NCBI GenBank assembly: GCA_016710095.1
Contig: JADJLL010000010.1
Location: forward strand, 62,001 to 126,000
Origin: Candidatus Eiseniibacteriota bacterium
GTDB lineage: Bacteria; Eisenbacteria; RBG-16-71-46
Reading direction: 5' to 3'
DNA length: 64,000 bases
Positions 1-9,316 of this stretch are shown one piece after another (the stretch's first letter is position 1; each line of letters begins with the position of its first letter). The position numbers and the translations under genes are program-made. The notes under the pieces are model-generated. The model had not been told where the DNA came from. It ran no database searches and was given only the letters and a program-made list of their open reading frames with translations.

Positions 1-270
1 GTCGGTGGGGGCGAGAAAGTGGGGCGGGCGCGAAGAAAGTGTTTGACGGATTTCGCGGGGCTTTTCGCTGCGAATCGAGAGCGTCCGGCCGGCGCGTGCG
101 GTATCGCGCGAGGATCGCGCGGGTGCGCGCCGCACGCGGCGTCGCTCGCGAGTTGTCGTCGCGGACGGCGTTGTCGCGTGTCCGCGCGAATGCGGCGGTC
201 GAAAACGCGCGTGATACAAAGAGCGCGACGCCCCGCGTGAAGTGAACGCGCCCCCGCGGTACATGCACAC
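1..270. other. Left-edge stretch with no supported gene
   Basis: Two overlapping short open frames occur here, but both are rich in Arg and Ala, match no family I know and have no ribosome binding site. I see no tRNA or clear terminator. The stretch may hold the promoter of the HNH gene that follows, but I cannot point to a convincing -35/-10 pair. Confidence 0.5.
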
Positions 271-1308
271 ATGTCGCACGCCTCGCTGTCGCAACTGTCC
301 GACGCCGCGCTGATCGAGAGCGCGCAGGTCGCCGTCCGTCGCGAACACTCCTGCACCGCCGAAGTCGTCGCGCACATCGCCGAGGTCGGCGCGCGCAAGC
401 TGCACCTGCGGGCGGGGTACTCGTCGCTGCGCGACTGGTGCATCGCGAAACTCGGGCTTTCCGAAGACGCCGCCTACAAGCGCATCCAGGCCGCGCGCGC
501 TTCGCGCCGAGTGCCGCGCGTGCTGCCGATGCTCGAGCGCGGCGAGCTGTCGCTGAGCGCGCTCGTCACGCTCGCGCCCGTGCTGACTCCGAGCAACGCG
601 CGCGCGCTGCTCGAAGGCGCGTCCGGCCGCACCAAGCTCGAAGTGCAGCAGCTCGTCGCCGAGCATTGCCCGCAACCGGACCTGCCGACCGTCGTCGCCA
701 CGAGTGATTCGACGGAGCCACTGGTTCCGGAACCAGTAGTCCCATCCGAACCGCAGTTGGAGCTGCTCCCGACGGAACCAGTTTCGCCGACGCCGATCGC
801 GACGACGACGACGACGATCACTGCGATCGTTCCGCGCTCCCGCACGCTGCCGCTCTCGCCCGGCCGCATCGCCTGGCAGACGACCGTCGACCGCGAGACG
901 CATGCGCTGTTCGAGGAGTTGAAAGCGCTGCTCGCGCACGTCGTCCCGACCGGCGACATGGCGAGCGTGCTCAAGCGCGCGCTGCAGGTCGCGGTCGAGC
1001 AGGAGAAGAAGCGCAAGTTCGCGACCGGCGTGAAGTGCCGCTCGCAGCGCACCGACGCTCCGACCCGCGCGATCCCGGACGCGATCCGGCAGCAGGTGCT
1101 CGCGCGCGACGGCGCCGCGTGCACGTTCGTCGGCGCCGACGGCAAGCGCTGCGGCTCCACTTGGCGGCTCGAGCTCGATCACGTCATCCCCGTCGCGCTG
1201 GGCGGCGAGACGAGCGTCGAGAACCTTCGCGTGCTCTGTCGCGCGCACAACCAGTTCGAAGCGGAGCGCGTGCTGGGGGGCATGGCCGAGAGCAGGACGG
1301 CGACGTGA
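271..1308 (+). CDS. HNH endonuclease-domain protein
   Basis: 345 residues. The C-terminal 75 residues carry the HNH fold: a CTFVG...RC pair, then LELDHVIPVALGG (first His), VENLRVLCRAHN (Asn and last His). The N-terminal 150 residues are helical and look like the DUF222-type region often found in front of HNH domains. A Thr/Pro-rich linker (about residues 150-190, including a run of Thr) joins them. HNH enzymes nick or cut DNA with one metal ion. Proteins of this layout are common, often multicopy, and mostly without a known role. The ATG at 271 is the first start in frame, with no strong ribosome binding site. It is convergent with the next gene. Which DNA it cuts, and whether it belongs to a mobile element, cannot be told here. 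Confidence 0.8.
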   Translation: MSHASLSQLSDAALIESAQVAVRREHSCTAEVVAHIAEVGARKLHLRAGYSSLRDWCIAKLGLSEDAAYKRIQAARASRRVPRVLPMLERGELSLSALVTLAPVLTPSNARALLEGASGRTKLEVQQLVAEHCPQPDLPTVVATSDSTEPLVPEPVVPSEPQLELLPTEPVSPTPIATTTTTITAIVPRSRTLPLSPGRIAWQTTVDRETHALFEELKALLAHVVPTGDMASVLKRALQVAVEQEKKRKFATGVKCRSQRTDAPTRAIPDAIRQQVLARDGAACTFVGADGKRCGSTWRLELDHVIPVALGGETSVENLRVLCRAHNQFEAERVLGGMAESRTAT

Positions 1309-1325
1309 GCGCCGCAATGAAGAGC

Positions 1326-2905
1326 TCAGCGCCCCGCCGAATCCCCCGGCGCGATCGCGGGCGTCACCGTCCCCGCGCTGTCCGCTGCCACGGAATCCGC
1401 GCCCGCAGCGCCCGCGCCGCCCGCCGCCGGCATCTCGATCGGCAGTACGCCGCCACGGCCTTCCGCCGAGTGGAACCACACCACGTCGTCCGCGCTGCGC
1501 GTCGGGCGGTCGGTCGGCGCCACGCCCGGCGTGGCGAGCGGAAGCGCGAGGTACTCCTCGCGGCTCACCCACACGGCGGCGCGGCCGGTCGTCCACGCGA
1601 CGAAGTCGGGCGTGTCCGTGAAGACCATCGCCGGGCGAGACGCGGCCTCCGAGAACCGCACCGCGAGACCGATGCGCTCCTCCGACAACCGCGTGCGCGC
1701 CTCGCGGCCCTCGCGCCAGGCGTCGTGCAGCGCCATGCCGGTCGTGGGAGCGGACAACATGAAGAGCAGCGTCATCCACGTGCGCGACTTGCGGCCCCAG
1801 CGCGGCAGGAACTCGCCCAGCTCGCTCGCGCCGCGCGCGGCGAACAGCGCGGCGCCGCACAGGAACGGCGTCAGGTAGCGCGGGTCGTACAGCGTCACGG
1901 TCATCGTGAACACGGGGATCGCCGCCAGCACGAACGCCACCAGCGCCAGCGGACGCGCGCGCGGACCCTGCGTCGCGGCGAGCAACCCGAACGGCGCGAG
2001 CCAGCCGGTCGTGGAGGCCGGCGCCGTGAACGCGCACTTGAGCGCGTGCGGGAAGAAGTCGAGCCACTTGGCGGGCAGCGCGAGCAGCGACTCGCGCAGC
2101 GCATGCGGCCAGGCGCGCGGCGGCAGCGCGAAGTCGCGCATCACCGCGATGCCGGGCCTCTCGCCCCAGTAGCCGATCAGCAGGTAGCTCGACAGGTTGA
2201 AGAACGGCGAGCCGGCGTTCGCGAGGCCGTGCCACCACCACGGCGCGGCGCACGCGGCGGCCACGAGCACGAAGCGCAGTCGCAGCGGTCCCGCGATCCA
2301 CGCGAGCACGGGCGCGGCGAGCAGGAACTCGGGCCGCGCGAGCATGCCGAGCCCGAGCGCCAGTCCCGCGCGCGTCGTGTGCGGGCGCGTGCGCAGCAGC
2401 TGGTCGAGCGCGACCACCATCGCGAGCGCGCCGAGCGTGAGCGCGATGTCGTGGTGCACCGCGCGAATCACGAGAGGCGACGTGGTGAGCAGGATCGCGG
2501 CGGCGCTGCCGACGGCGGGATTCATCGTGCGGCTGCCGAGCCGGTGCGTGACGGCGGCGGCGAGCGTGGCGAAGAGCGCCGCGAACACGGGCAGGAAGCC
2601 GGCGACCGAAGACTTCGCGACCGCCACGAACGGCGCGAGCAGCACGGGCAGAAGCGGACCGTGCACGAGCACGGGCACGGTGAGCGCGGCGTCGCGCAGC
2701 GTCCAGAGCGGGGATGGATGACCGGCGTGCGGAAGCCGTGCCCTTCGAGCAGCGCGCGCGCGACCGCGAGGTACTCCCACGAGTCGTCGAGCGGATCGGG
2801 CGCCCCGGCGCGCAGCACGAACAGGTCGAGCAGCCAGAACGCCGTGACGAAGGCGAGCGTGGCCGCGAACGCGCTGCCGGATCGTGCCGAGTCGTTGTCG
2901 CGCAT
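1326..2905 (-). pseudogene. GT-C type membrane glycosyltransferase, one frameshift
   Basis: A multi-pass membrane protein of about 526 residues when the frame is repaired. It begins at the ATG at 2905 (MRDNDSARSGSAF), has a first membrane helix, then the acidic loop DPLDDSWEY typical of the first periplasmic loop of GT-C (PMT/ArnT-like) enzymes. These use polyprenyl-phosphate sugars to decorate lipid or protein outside the membrane. The reading frame breaks at the run of four G at 2710-2713 (CCCC on the coding strand). One more C gives a continuous ...VIHP-PLWTLRD... reading. Downstream are about ten hydrophobic segments and a soluble C-terminal domain. A single homopolymer indel suggests a sequencing error or a very recent mutation. 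The sugar and acceptor are unknown. Confidence 0.7.
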
Positions 2906-3030
2906 GGCCGGGCACGGTGGCACAGCGGCGCGAGCCGGGCAACGGCCGCGATGCCCGCGGGCCGCGAGGGCGAACCTCGTGCTATGGTCGCGCTCCCTCG
3001 CATCCGCTCGACCGACCCGGAGCCTCACGC

Positions 3031-4311
3031 GTGAATCTCGACTGGCATCGCCTGAAGGCGGTGGTTCTCGAAAGCGACGACTGGGGCCTGTGTGCATGGG
3101 TTCCGGACGAGCAGGCGCATCGCGTGCTCGCGGGCCAGCCCGCGTTCCGCTCCGAGGCCGGCCAGCGCTACGGGCGTTCGACGCTCGAGTCCGCGCACGA
3201 CGTGCAGCGCCTCGAAGCGCTGCTGCTCGAGTTCCGCGGCGGCGACGGACTGCCGCCCGTGTGGCAGGCGAACACGATCGTCGCGGCGCCCGACTACGCG
3301 CGCCTCGTGCCGCCGCTCTTCGAAGTGGAGACGCTGCCGCTCGTCGGGCTGGATGCGCTCACGGGACGCTGGGCGCGCCCGGGCATGCTCGACGCCGTGC
3401 GCCGCGCCGAAGCGTCCGGCGTGTGGTGGGCGGAACTGCACGGGCTGCACCACCTGCCGGAGCACACGTGGCTGCACGCGCTGCGGCGCGGCCAGCACGA
3501 CGCGCGCGCGGCGCTCGATCACCAGAGCCCGCTCTGCCTCGCGGTCGAAGCGAGTGGCGAGTACGACGCGGCCGAGCCGCGCGAAGTCCGCGCGCGCGGG
3601 CTGCGCGAGGCGGTGTCGCGCTTCACGGCGCTCTTCGGGCGCACGCCGACGTCGTTCTGCCCGCCGGACTACCGCTTCGACGACTGGCTCGAGGGCGAGG
3701 CCGAGGCGCTCGGCATCACCACGTTCCAGGGCAAGCCCGAGCAGTCGGGCAGCCGCTGGACGGCGCTGCGGCGCCGCTGGCTCGGGCTGCAGTTCCCGCA
3801 CACGAACGGCGCGCGGTTCTACCTGCCGCCGCGCATCGCGTTCGAGCCGCGCGGCGGCGCCGACGCGCACGGCCGCATCGGCGTCGAGGCCGCGCACCGC
3901 GGCGCGCGCGAAGCGTGGGGGCGGGGACGCCCCGCGATCCTCAGCTCTCACCGGCTCAACTACGCCCACCTCGACGAGTCGTGGTCCGAGGCGAGCCGCA
4001 CGGCGTTGCGCGAGCTGCTGGCCAAGCTCGCCGCCGACGGCGCGGTGTTCCTCACGGATTCCGAAGTGCGTCAGCTCACCGAGCACGGCTGGTCGGCGCG
4101 CTCGCTGGGCGCGCGGGGCACGCTGCTGCGCGACTACGACGTGCCGCGCGAGGTCATCCGTATCGCCGCGCCCGAGGGCGCCACGGGCGCCGTGCTGCGC
4201 GCCGCGGGCGGCACGAACGGCTCCGGCGAAGGCGAGGTCAAGGTCGAGGGCGGAATGGCCGAAGTCCGGGTGAACCTGGGCGAACATCTCATCGAGTGGA
4301 CGAGGGCATGA
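3031..4311 (+). CDS. Polysaccharide deacetylase-like protein
   Basis: 426 residues from the GTG at 3031, where the recognisable protein starts (VNLDWHRLKAVVLESDDWG). The early ESDDWG and a later Arg/Trp/His-rich core (ELHGLHHLPEHTW) fit the NodB-like/polysaccharide deacetylase superfamily, where Asp and His bind a metal. SSHRLNYAHLD near residue 310 may be a second active-site motif. A longer ATG start at 2884 adds only Arg-rich low-complexity residues and is unlikely. The stop overlaps the start of the methyltransferase (ATGA), so the two are co-translated and probably act on the same surface glycan or lipid. The substrate is unknown. The family call is from motifs only. Confidence 0.65.
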   Translation: MNLDWHRLKAVVLESDDWGLCAWVPDEQAHRVLAGQPAFRSEAGQRYGRSTLESAHDVQRLEALLLEFRGGDGLPPVWQANTIVAAPDYARLVPPLFEVETLPLVGLDALTGRWARPGMLDAVRRAEASGVWWAELHGLHHLPEHTWLHALRRGQHDARAALDHQSPLCLAVEASGEYDAAEPREVRARGLREAVSRFTALFGRTPTSFCPPDYRFDDWLEGEAEALGITTFQGKPEQSGSRWTALRRRWLGLQFPHTNGARFYLPPRIAFEPRGGADAHGRIGVEAAHRGAREAWGRGRPAILSSHRLNYAHLDESWSEASRTALRELLAKLAADGAVFLTDSEVRQLTEHGWSARSLGARGTLLRDYDVPREVIRIAAPEGATGAVLRAAGGTNGSGEGEVKVEGGMAEVRVNLGEHLIEWTRA

Positions 4312-5021
4312 GCGGACTCTGGCGACGCGTGAGCGGTGGGGCGACCGGCAAGTGGTCGTTCTGGAAGTTCAACTGGCTCGCGAACCACAAGATCATTCGC
4401 GCGCTGGAGCAGGCGCGGCCGCACGCGAAGGGCGAGCTGCTCGACATGGGCTGCGGCGCCAAGCCGTTCGCGCCCATCTTCGAGGGCCAGGTCACGCGCT
4501 ACTGGGGCACCGACCTGTCGCAGTCGCAGTACCTGGGCGGCGCCCGCCTCGACGCGTTCGCGAAGGCCGAGCAGCAGCCGTTCCGCGCCGGCTCGTTCGA
4601 CACGGTGGTGGGGCTGTCCATGCTCACCTACCTGCCCGAGCCCGTGCGCATGATCGAGGAAGCGCATCGCGTGCTGCGTCCCGGCGGCGTGCTCATCCTC
4701 GAGTTCACGCAGATGGTGCCGCTGCACGACGAGCCGTGGGACTTCTTCCGCTTCACGCGCTACGGCGCGAAGCACCTGCTCGAGCAGGCGGGCTTCACGC
4801 CGGTCGAGTACATCCCCATCGGCGGCATCTGGTCGCGCGTGGGGCTCTCGACCATCGCGGGGCTCAATCGCATCAATCGCGGACCCACTCGGGTGCTGAC
4901 CGAGATCCCGGTCCGGCTCCTCTACATGGGGGTCCAGTTGGTGTGCGAAGGACTGGACCGCTTGTTCGCCGACCCGCGGGAAGTCCTTTCCCATTTGGTG
5001 GTGGCGCGGCGGAATCCTTGA
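4308..5021 (+). CDS. SAM-dependent methyltransferase (type 11)
   Basis: 237 residues. Motif I is LLDMGCGAKPF, followed by an acidic end of strand 2 (YWGTDLS), then SFDTVVGLSMLTYL (motif IV region) and RVLRPGGVLIL (motif VI). This is a class I Rossmann methyltransferase, most like those acting on sugars or small molecules. It overlaps the deacetylase-like gene by four bases, so the acceptor may be the same glycan. The stop lies inside the -35 box of the next promoter. Confidence 0.85.
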   Translation: MSGLWRRVSGGATGKWSFWKFNWLANHKIIRALEQARPHAKGELLDMGCGAKPFAPIFEGQVTRYWGTDLSQSQYLGGARLDAFAKAEQQPFRAGSFDTVVGLSMLTYLPEPVRMIEEAHRVLRPGGVLILEFTQMVPLHDEPWDFFRFTRYGAKHLLEQAGFTPVEYIPIGGIWSRVGLSTIAGLNRINRGPTRVLTEIPVRLLYMGVQLVCEGLDRLFADPREVLSHLVVARRNP

Positions 5022-5047
5022 CGTTTGCTCGGCGGGCCGACTAGCCT
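5018..5047 (+). promoter_or_regulatory. Promoter of the acyl-CoA ligase
   Basis: TTGACG (5018-5023), 18 bases, TAGCCT (5042-5047). The -10 is followed after nine bases by the ATG at 5057, so the mRNA would have almost no leader. This matches the -35/-10 pattern repeated at other gene starts in this window. Confidence 0.6.
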
Positions 5048-5056
5048 TCGGCCCCT

Positions 5057-6804
5057 ATGAACAGCCCGCGCACCGTCGCACCCACCCCGGTCGTTCGTAC
5101 CCTTCCGCAGTTGATGGATTTCGCCGCGCAGCAATACGGCGACACGTCCTTCGTGCTCCGCCGCGAGCGCGACGCCTGGAAGGGCTACTCCTTCGTCGAA
5201 GCCGCCCGCGCCACCCACTCCTTCACCGCGCTGCTCGAGCGCGAGGGCGTCAAGCCCGGGGACCGGGTCGGCCTGCAGAGCGAGAACCGTCCCGAGTGGG
5301 GGCTGGCCTACATGGCCATCCTCGAAGCCGGCGCCGTCGTGGTGCCGCTCGACGCGATGCTCAAGGCGCAGGAGGTCGGCGAAATCCTCGTGACCGCCGG
5401 CGCGACGTACTGCGTCACGAGCGCCCGCCAGCATCCGGTGATCGAGGCCGCGCGCGCCGCGCGCCTGCCCAACCTCCGGATGATCGCGCTCGACGCGATC
5501 GCGGACCTGCCGAACTGGGACGACGCGATGCGCGAGTTCCCGAACGAGAAGCCGCGCGCCCCGCGCGCCGAACCCAACGATCTCGGGGTGATCATCTTCA
5601 CCTCGGGCACGACGGGACAGGCGAAGGGCGTCATGCTTTCGCACGCGAACCTGCTCTACAACGCCGAGGGCGTGGCGCGCACGATCGACTGCGGTCCCGG
5701 TGACCGCATGCTGAGCGTGCTGCCGATGCACCACACGTTCGAGAGCACGATCGGCTTCATCTGCGCGCTGCGCTGCGGCTCGTCGGTCGCCTACGCGCGC
5801 GGGCTCGACTCGAAGCAGCTGCGCGAGGACATGCGTTCGTCCGACGCGACGATCTTCGTGGCGGTGCCGCTGCTCTACGAGAAGCTGCTCACGGCGATCC
5901 ACAAGGGCATCGAAGACCTGCCCGCGCCGCGCAAGCTGATGGTGAAGTCGCTCTTCTGGACGTCGCGCCTCGTGCGCATGGCGACGGGCCTGCGCATCGG
6001 CAAGCACCTGCTGAAGCCGATCCGCGAGAAGGCCGGGCTCGGCAAGATCCGCATCTTCGCGTGCGGCGCGGCCGCGCTCTCGACCGAGGTGTTCTGGGGC
6101 TACACCGACTTCGGCTGGTGCTGGTCGAGGGCTACGGGCTCACCGAAACTTCGCCGGTCGCCTGCCTCAACCGTCCGCAGCGCTCGAACCCGGGCGGCGT
6201 GGGCTGGCCGCTGGTCGGCGTCGAAGTGAAGATCGACGCGCCGGACGCCGAGGGCAACGGCGAGATCGCGGTGCGCGGTCCGAACGTCATGCTCGGCTAC
6301 TACGGCAACCCCGAGGCGACCGCCGAGGTGCTGCGCGACGGCTGGTTCTACACGGGCGACCTGGGCACGTTCCTGCCCGACGGCCGCGTGAAGATCACGG
6401 GCCGGCTCAAGAACATGATCGCGACCGCCGCGGGCAAGAAGATCTATCCCGAGGAAGTCGAGGTGCAGCTCGTGAACAGCCCGTACGTGCTCGAAGTCGT
6501 CGTCGCCGGCGGCAAGGACGCGAAGGGCGAGCGCGAGGAAGTGCACGCGCACATCTACCCGAACATGACGGAGCTCGAGCTGCTCGCGCGCTCGCAGGGC
6601 AAGACGTGCGACGACGCGTTCGTCGAGGCGACGCTCAAGGCGGACGTCGAGGCGCGCTGCGAACCTCTCGCGGCCTACAAGCGCGTGAAGCGCGTGCTCG
6701 TGCGCAAGGGCGAGTTCCCGAAGACGACCACGGGCAAGATCAAGCGCCAGAACCTCGCGGCCGACATGCTCGCGCAGCCGATGCGGGCGAGCGGCGTGGC
6801 CTGA
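5057..6804 (+). pseudogene. Long-chain fatty-acid-CoA ligase, one frameshift
   Basis: About 582 residues when repaired. AMP-forming acyl-CoA ligases make acyl-adenylate from ATP and fatty acid, then transfer the acyl group to CoA. Motifs in order: P-loop IIFTSGTTGQAKGVMLSH, EGYGLTETSP, FYTGDLG, GRLKNMI and the catalytic Lys in TTTGKIKR. The first part (5057 to about 6113) and the second (to 6804) are in different frames. One base missing near 6113-6116 (ggc-tgg for ggc-ctg-g) restores ...TDFG-LVLVEGYGLTET. The rest of the gene is intact, so either a sequencing indel or a recent mutation is likely. It has its own promoter and a terminator. Confidence 0.8.
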
Positions 6805-6828
6805 GCTTCACGCAGGACCGAAAACGAA

Positions 6829-6861
6829 ATCGCGCGGCGCCGTGCTCCGGCGCCGCGCGAT
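6829..6861. terminator. Bidirectional terminator
   Basis: A perfect 14-bp stem (ATCGCGCGGCGCCG) with a TGCTC loop sits between two convergent genes. It is followed by CTTCATTT on the + strand and by ATTTCGTTTT on the - strand, so it can end transcripts from both sides. Confidence 0.85.
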
Positions 6862-6863
6862 CT

Positions 6864-7247
6864 TCATTTGGCGGGTAGTGGGATCGGCTCGCTCGACGAC
6901 GACACGATGCCGGCGTCCTCGATCCGGAACCGATAGCGCGCGGTGGCCCCGGAGCCGTCGAAGTGGCCGTTCCACTGCGGCTCGCCGGGCGCGTCGCCCC
7001 ACTGCCACACGAGGTGGAACTCGCCGTTCGCGACGGGCGCGATCGGGATCGTCGTGCTCGCGCCGGGCGCGAGCTCCTCGCGCACGACCGTCTCGCCGCC
7101 GCTGCGCAGGCGAATGCGCGTCACGGGCCGGCTGGTCGCGTTCTCGATCACGGCTTCGGAGTGCGGCCCGCTGCGCAGGCCGTCCCGGTGATTCCAGCCG
7201 TACCACGCCACGTAGGCGAAGAGCGCGAAGAAGAGCAGTCTTTTCAT
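6864..7247 (-). CDS. Small membrane-anchored protein of unknown function
   Basis: 127 residues. An N-terminal hydrophobic segment (LLFFALFAYVAWYGW) looks like a signal anchor. The rest is beta-rich and extracytoplasmic, with one Trp-rich stretch (HLVWQWGD). I recognise no family. The ATG at 7247 has a GAGGCCCCG sequence just upstream. It lies downstream of the MFS gene on the same strand with about 90 bases between, so it may be co-transcribed. Confidence 0.6.
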   Translation of the reverse strand: MKRLLFFALFAYVAWYGWNHRDGLRSGPHSEAVIENATSRPVTRIRLRSGGETVVREELAPGASTTIPIAPVANGEFHLVWQWGDAPGEPQWNGHFDGSGATARYRFRIEDAGIVSSSSEPIPLPAK

Positions 7248-7338
7248 CGGGGCCTCCCTCGGTCCGAACGGACATCCGGCCTGATGCCGGCGTTATCGGC
7301 TGCCCGGGAGGGGGGCGTGACGACGCATTCGGGACGCG

Positions 7339-8628
7339 TCAGTCCGTGAGCGTGCCTTCGCCCCGGCGGCCCTTGGCTTCCTCGCTCAGGCGCACCTCGG
7401 CGCCGTGTTCCGGCATGCCGCGATACGAACGCCAGAACGTGACCGCGGCGATGCCGTACAGCCCGGCGGTCAGGTAGAAGGGCGTCGCGAAGCCGAACTT
7501 CTCGATGATCAGCCCGGCCCCGGCGGCGCTCACGGCCCAGCCGATGTTCCACACGAGGTTGATCGTGCTCGTCGCGCGCGAGCGGAGCACGGGCGGCATC
7601 GCTTCCATGATGAACGTCTGCACGAGCGGGGTGGACGCCTGCATGAGCGTGGCGCGCGCCCAGAACGACGCGGCGGCAATCTCGATCCGGCGCTCGGCGC
7701 CGAGCGTCACGAGGAACGGGAGCGAGAGCAGCTGGCTCGCGGTCGCGGTGCGCAGCTTGCCGAACTTGCGCGCGATCGCGGGGCCGAGCAGCGACGCGGT
7801 CGCGGTGAAGATCTGCGCGATCGAGAAGATCGTGCCGATCTTGGCGCTCGAGCAGCCGAAGCGGTCCTTGAAGTACAGGTTCATGAACGGGATCACGAGT
7901 CCCGCGCCCATGCCGATGAGCAGCGCGTTGAACGCGACGGGCGCGAGCGCGCGCGCCTGGTCGCGGCTCGGGATCGGAGCCTCGTGCTCGTGCGGGTTCT
8001 CGCGCCCGCCGCCGATCTGGCCGAGCGGGATGATCGAGCACATGGCGAGCACGGCCGCGCCGAGCAGCGTGGCGCGGTAGGACGTGAACAGCGTGACGTG
8101 CGGCCACACGGTCTCGATCGCGCGCGGGATCGCGCCGCCCACGGCGCTGCCGACGACGCCCGCGATCAGCGCGGCGGCGAAGAACGTGCTGAACAGGTGC
8201 GTGCGCTCACGCGGCGTCGAGTGCTCCGAGAGGAACGGCGCCGCCGCGATCTGGAAGAACGACTGGCCGACGCCGACCATGAAGCCGGTCGCGAGCAGCG
8301 TGGGCCCGTGCGCCGTGGTCGCGCGCAGGATGTGGCCGACGCCCTCGAGCACCGCGCCGAGCATGAGGCTGCGGCGCCGTCCCCAGCGTTCCGCGAGGAT
8401 GCCCGCCGGAATGGCGGCCACGGCCACGCCGATCGCGTTCATGGACACCGCGCGGCCGACGAAGCTCTCCGGGAAGCCCGCCTCGACGAGGTAGAGGTTG
8501 AAGAGCACGGAGTACACGCCGTGCGCGGTCCAGATGAGGAACTCGGCGAGCAGGTAGAAGCGGGCCGGTCGCGAGAACAGCCGCGCGGCATCGAGGAAGT
8601 CGTGGATCACGCCGCGCAACGCGCGCAT
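7339..8628 (-). CDS. MFS transporter
   Basis: 429 residues with about 12 hydrophobic segments. The loop after helix 2 (GILAERWGRRRSLMLG) is the family motif A that gates the transport cycle. A second copy-like segment occurs in the C-terminal half (ARKFGKLRTAT), as expected from the internal duplication. Major facilitator proteins move small solutes with protons. The substrate cannot be read from the sequence. CGGGAG just before the ATG at 8628 serves as ribosome binding site. The upstream neighbour on the same strand is an XRE-cupin regulator, separated by a hairpin. Confidence 0.85.
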   Translation of the reverse strand: MRALRGVIHDFLDAARLFSRPARFYLLAEFLIWTAHGVYSVLFNLYLVEAGFPESFVGRAVSMNAIGVAVAAIPAGILAERWGRRRSLMLGAVLEGVGHILRATTAHGPTLLATGFMVGVGQSFFQIAAAPFLSEHSTPRERTHLFSTFFAAALIAGVVGSAVGGAIPRAIETVWPHVTLFTSYRATLLGAAVLAMCSIIPLGQIGGGRENPHEHEAPIPSRDQARALAPVAFNALLIGMGAGLVIPFMNLYFKDRFGCSSAKIGTIFSIAQIFTATASLLGPAIARKFGKLRTATASQLLSLPFLVTLGAERRIEIAAASFWARATLMQASTPLVQTFIMEAMPPVLRSRATSTINLVWNIGWAVSAAGAGLIIEKFGFATPFYLTAGLYGIAAVTFWRSYRGMPEHGAEVRLSEEAKGRRGEGTLTD

Positions 8629-8650
8629 GAAGCTCCCGGATATAAGAAGA

Positions 8651-8674
8651 GTGGCGGCCCTTGCGAGCCGCCAC
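8651..8674 (-). terminator. Terminator after the XRE-cupin gene
   Basis: GTGGCGGC stem, 8-base loop, GCCGCCAC. Read on the - strand it is followed by TCTTCTTAT. It lies 31 bases past the regulator's stop and just before the MFS start, so it can limit read-through into the transporter gene. Confidence 0.6.
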
Positions 8675-8704
8675 CCGAGCAGAAGCGTGAAACGTGGTCT
8701 CGGT

Positions 8705-9316
8705 TCAGGTGGCGCTGCCCGCCGCGATTTCGGAGTCGATCGTGTGCGGCGTTCCGGCCTGCACGCGGAACATCGGTTCGAACGCGGCCGGCGTCATCGC
8801 GATGATCACCTTGGCGGGCGTGAGCCCGGCGTTTTCGGCCGCATGCGGAACTCGTCCGTCATAGTGGCACGAGTCGCCGGTCTCCAGCACGATGACGTGA
8901 TCTCCGCAGGTGAGGCTGACGCGTCCTTCGAGGCAGAGCACGACTTCTTCACCATGGTGGTAGTGACGCTTGTCGCCGGCGGTCACGCCGGGCGGCAGCT
9001 CGACCATGATGAGTTCGAGGTTGCGTTTGGGCTGGGCCGAGAGCACCTCGACGGACGAGGTGTTGCCCCCGATCTGGAGCCGGGGGCGTTCCGCGGCGCG
9101 CACGACGTGCGGGACGCGGTCCTCCTCGACCACCAGGTACGCGACGGAGGTCTCAAGAGCTCGGGCGAGATCCTGAAGAGTGGCCAGCGAGGGCGAGGTG
9201 CGGTTGTTTTCCACCTGGCTGATGAATCCCTTCGACAGCCCCGTGGCCTCCGCCAGCTGCTGGACCGTAAGTCCGCGCCGCAGGCGAAGGTCGCGAATCT
9301 TCTTACCACTCTGCAT
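8705..9316 (-). CDS. XRE-family regulator with cupin sensor
   Basis: 203 residues from the ATG at 9316, which has an excellent ribosome binding site (GGAGGG, four bases away). Longer starts at 9346 or 9382 lack one. Residues 5-60 are a helix-turn-helix (LTVQQLAEATGLSKGFISQVE). The C-terminal part is a small cupin barrel (HYHHGEEVVLCLEGRV, with conserved His and Glu, then GDSCHYDGRVPH). Regulators of this class bind a small metabolite in the cupin and control nearby catabolic or transport genes. Its own promoter is at 9367-9395. The MFS gene downstream is the likeliest target. Confidence 0.85.
   Translation of the reverse strand: MQSGKKIRDLRLRRGLTVQQLAEATGLSKGFISQVENNRTSPSLATLQDLARALETSVAYLVVEEDRVPHVVRAAERPRLQIGGNTSSVEVLSAQPKRNLELIMVELPPGVTAGDKRHYHHGEEVVLCLEGRVSLTCGDHVIVLETGDSCHYDGRVPHAAENAGLTPAKVIIAMTPAAFEPMFRVQAGTPHTIDSEIAAGSAT

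Noticed and set aside
19..245. Two short overlapping frames at the left edge
   Set aside because: No motif, no ribosome binding site and a composition typical of chance frames.
1035..4307. The upstream part of a long + frame leading into the methyltransferase
   Set aside because: Only its last 237 codons (from 4308) are a real protein. The rest crosses the glycosyltransferase and deacetylase genes in the wrong frame.
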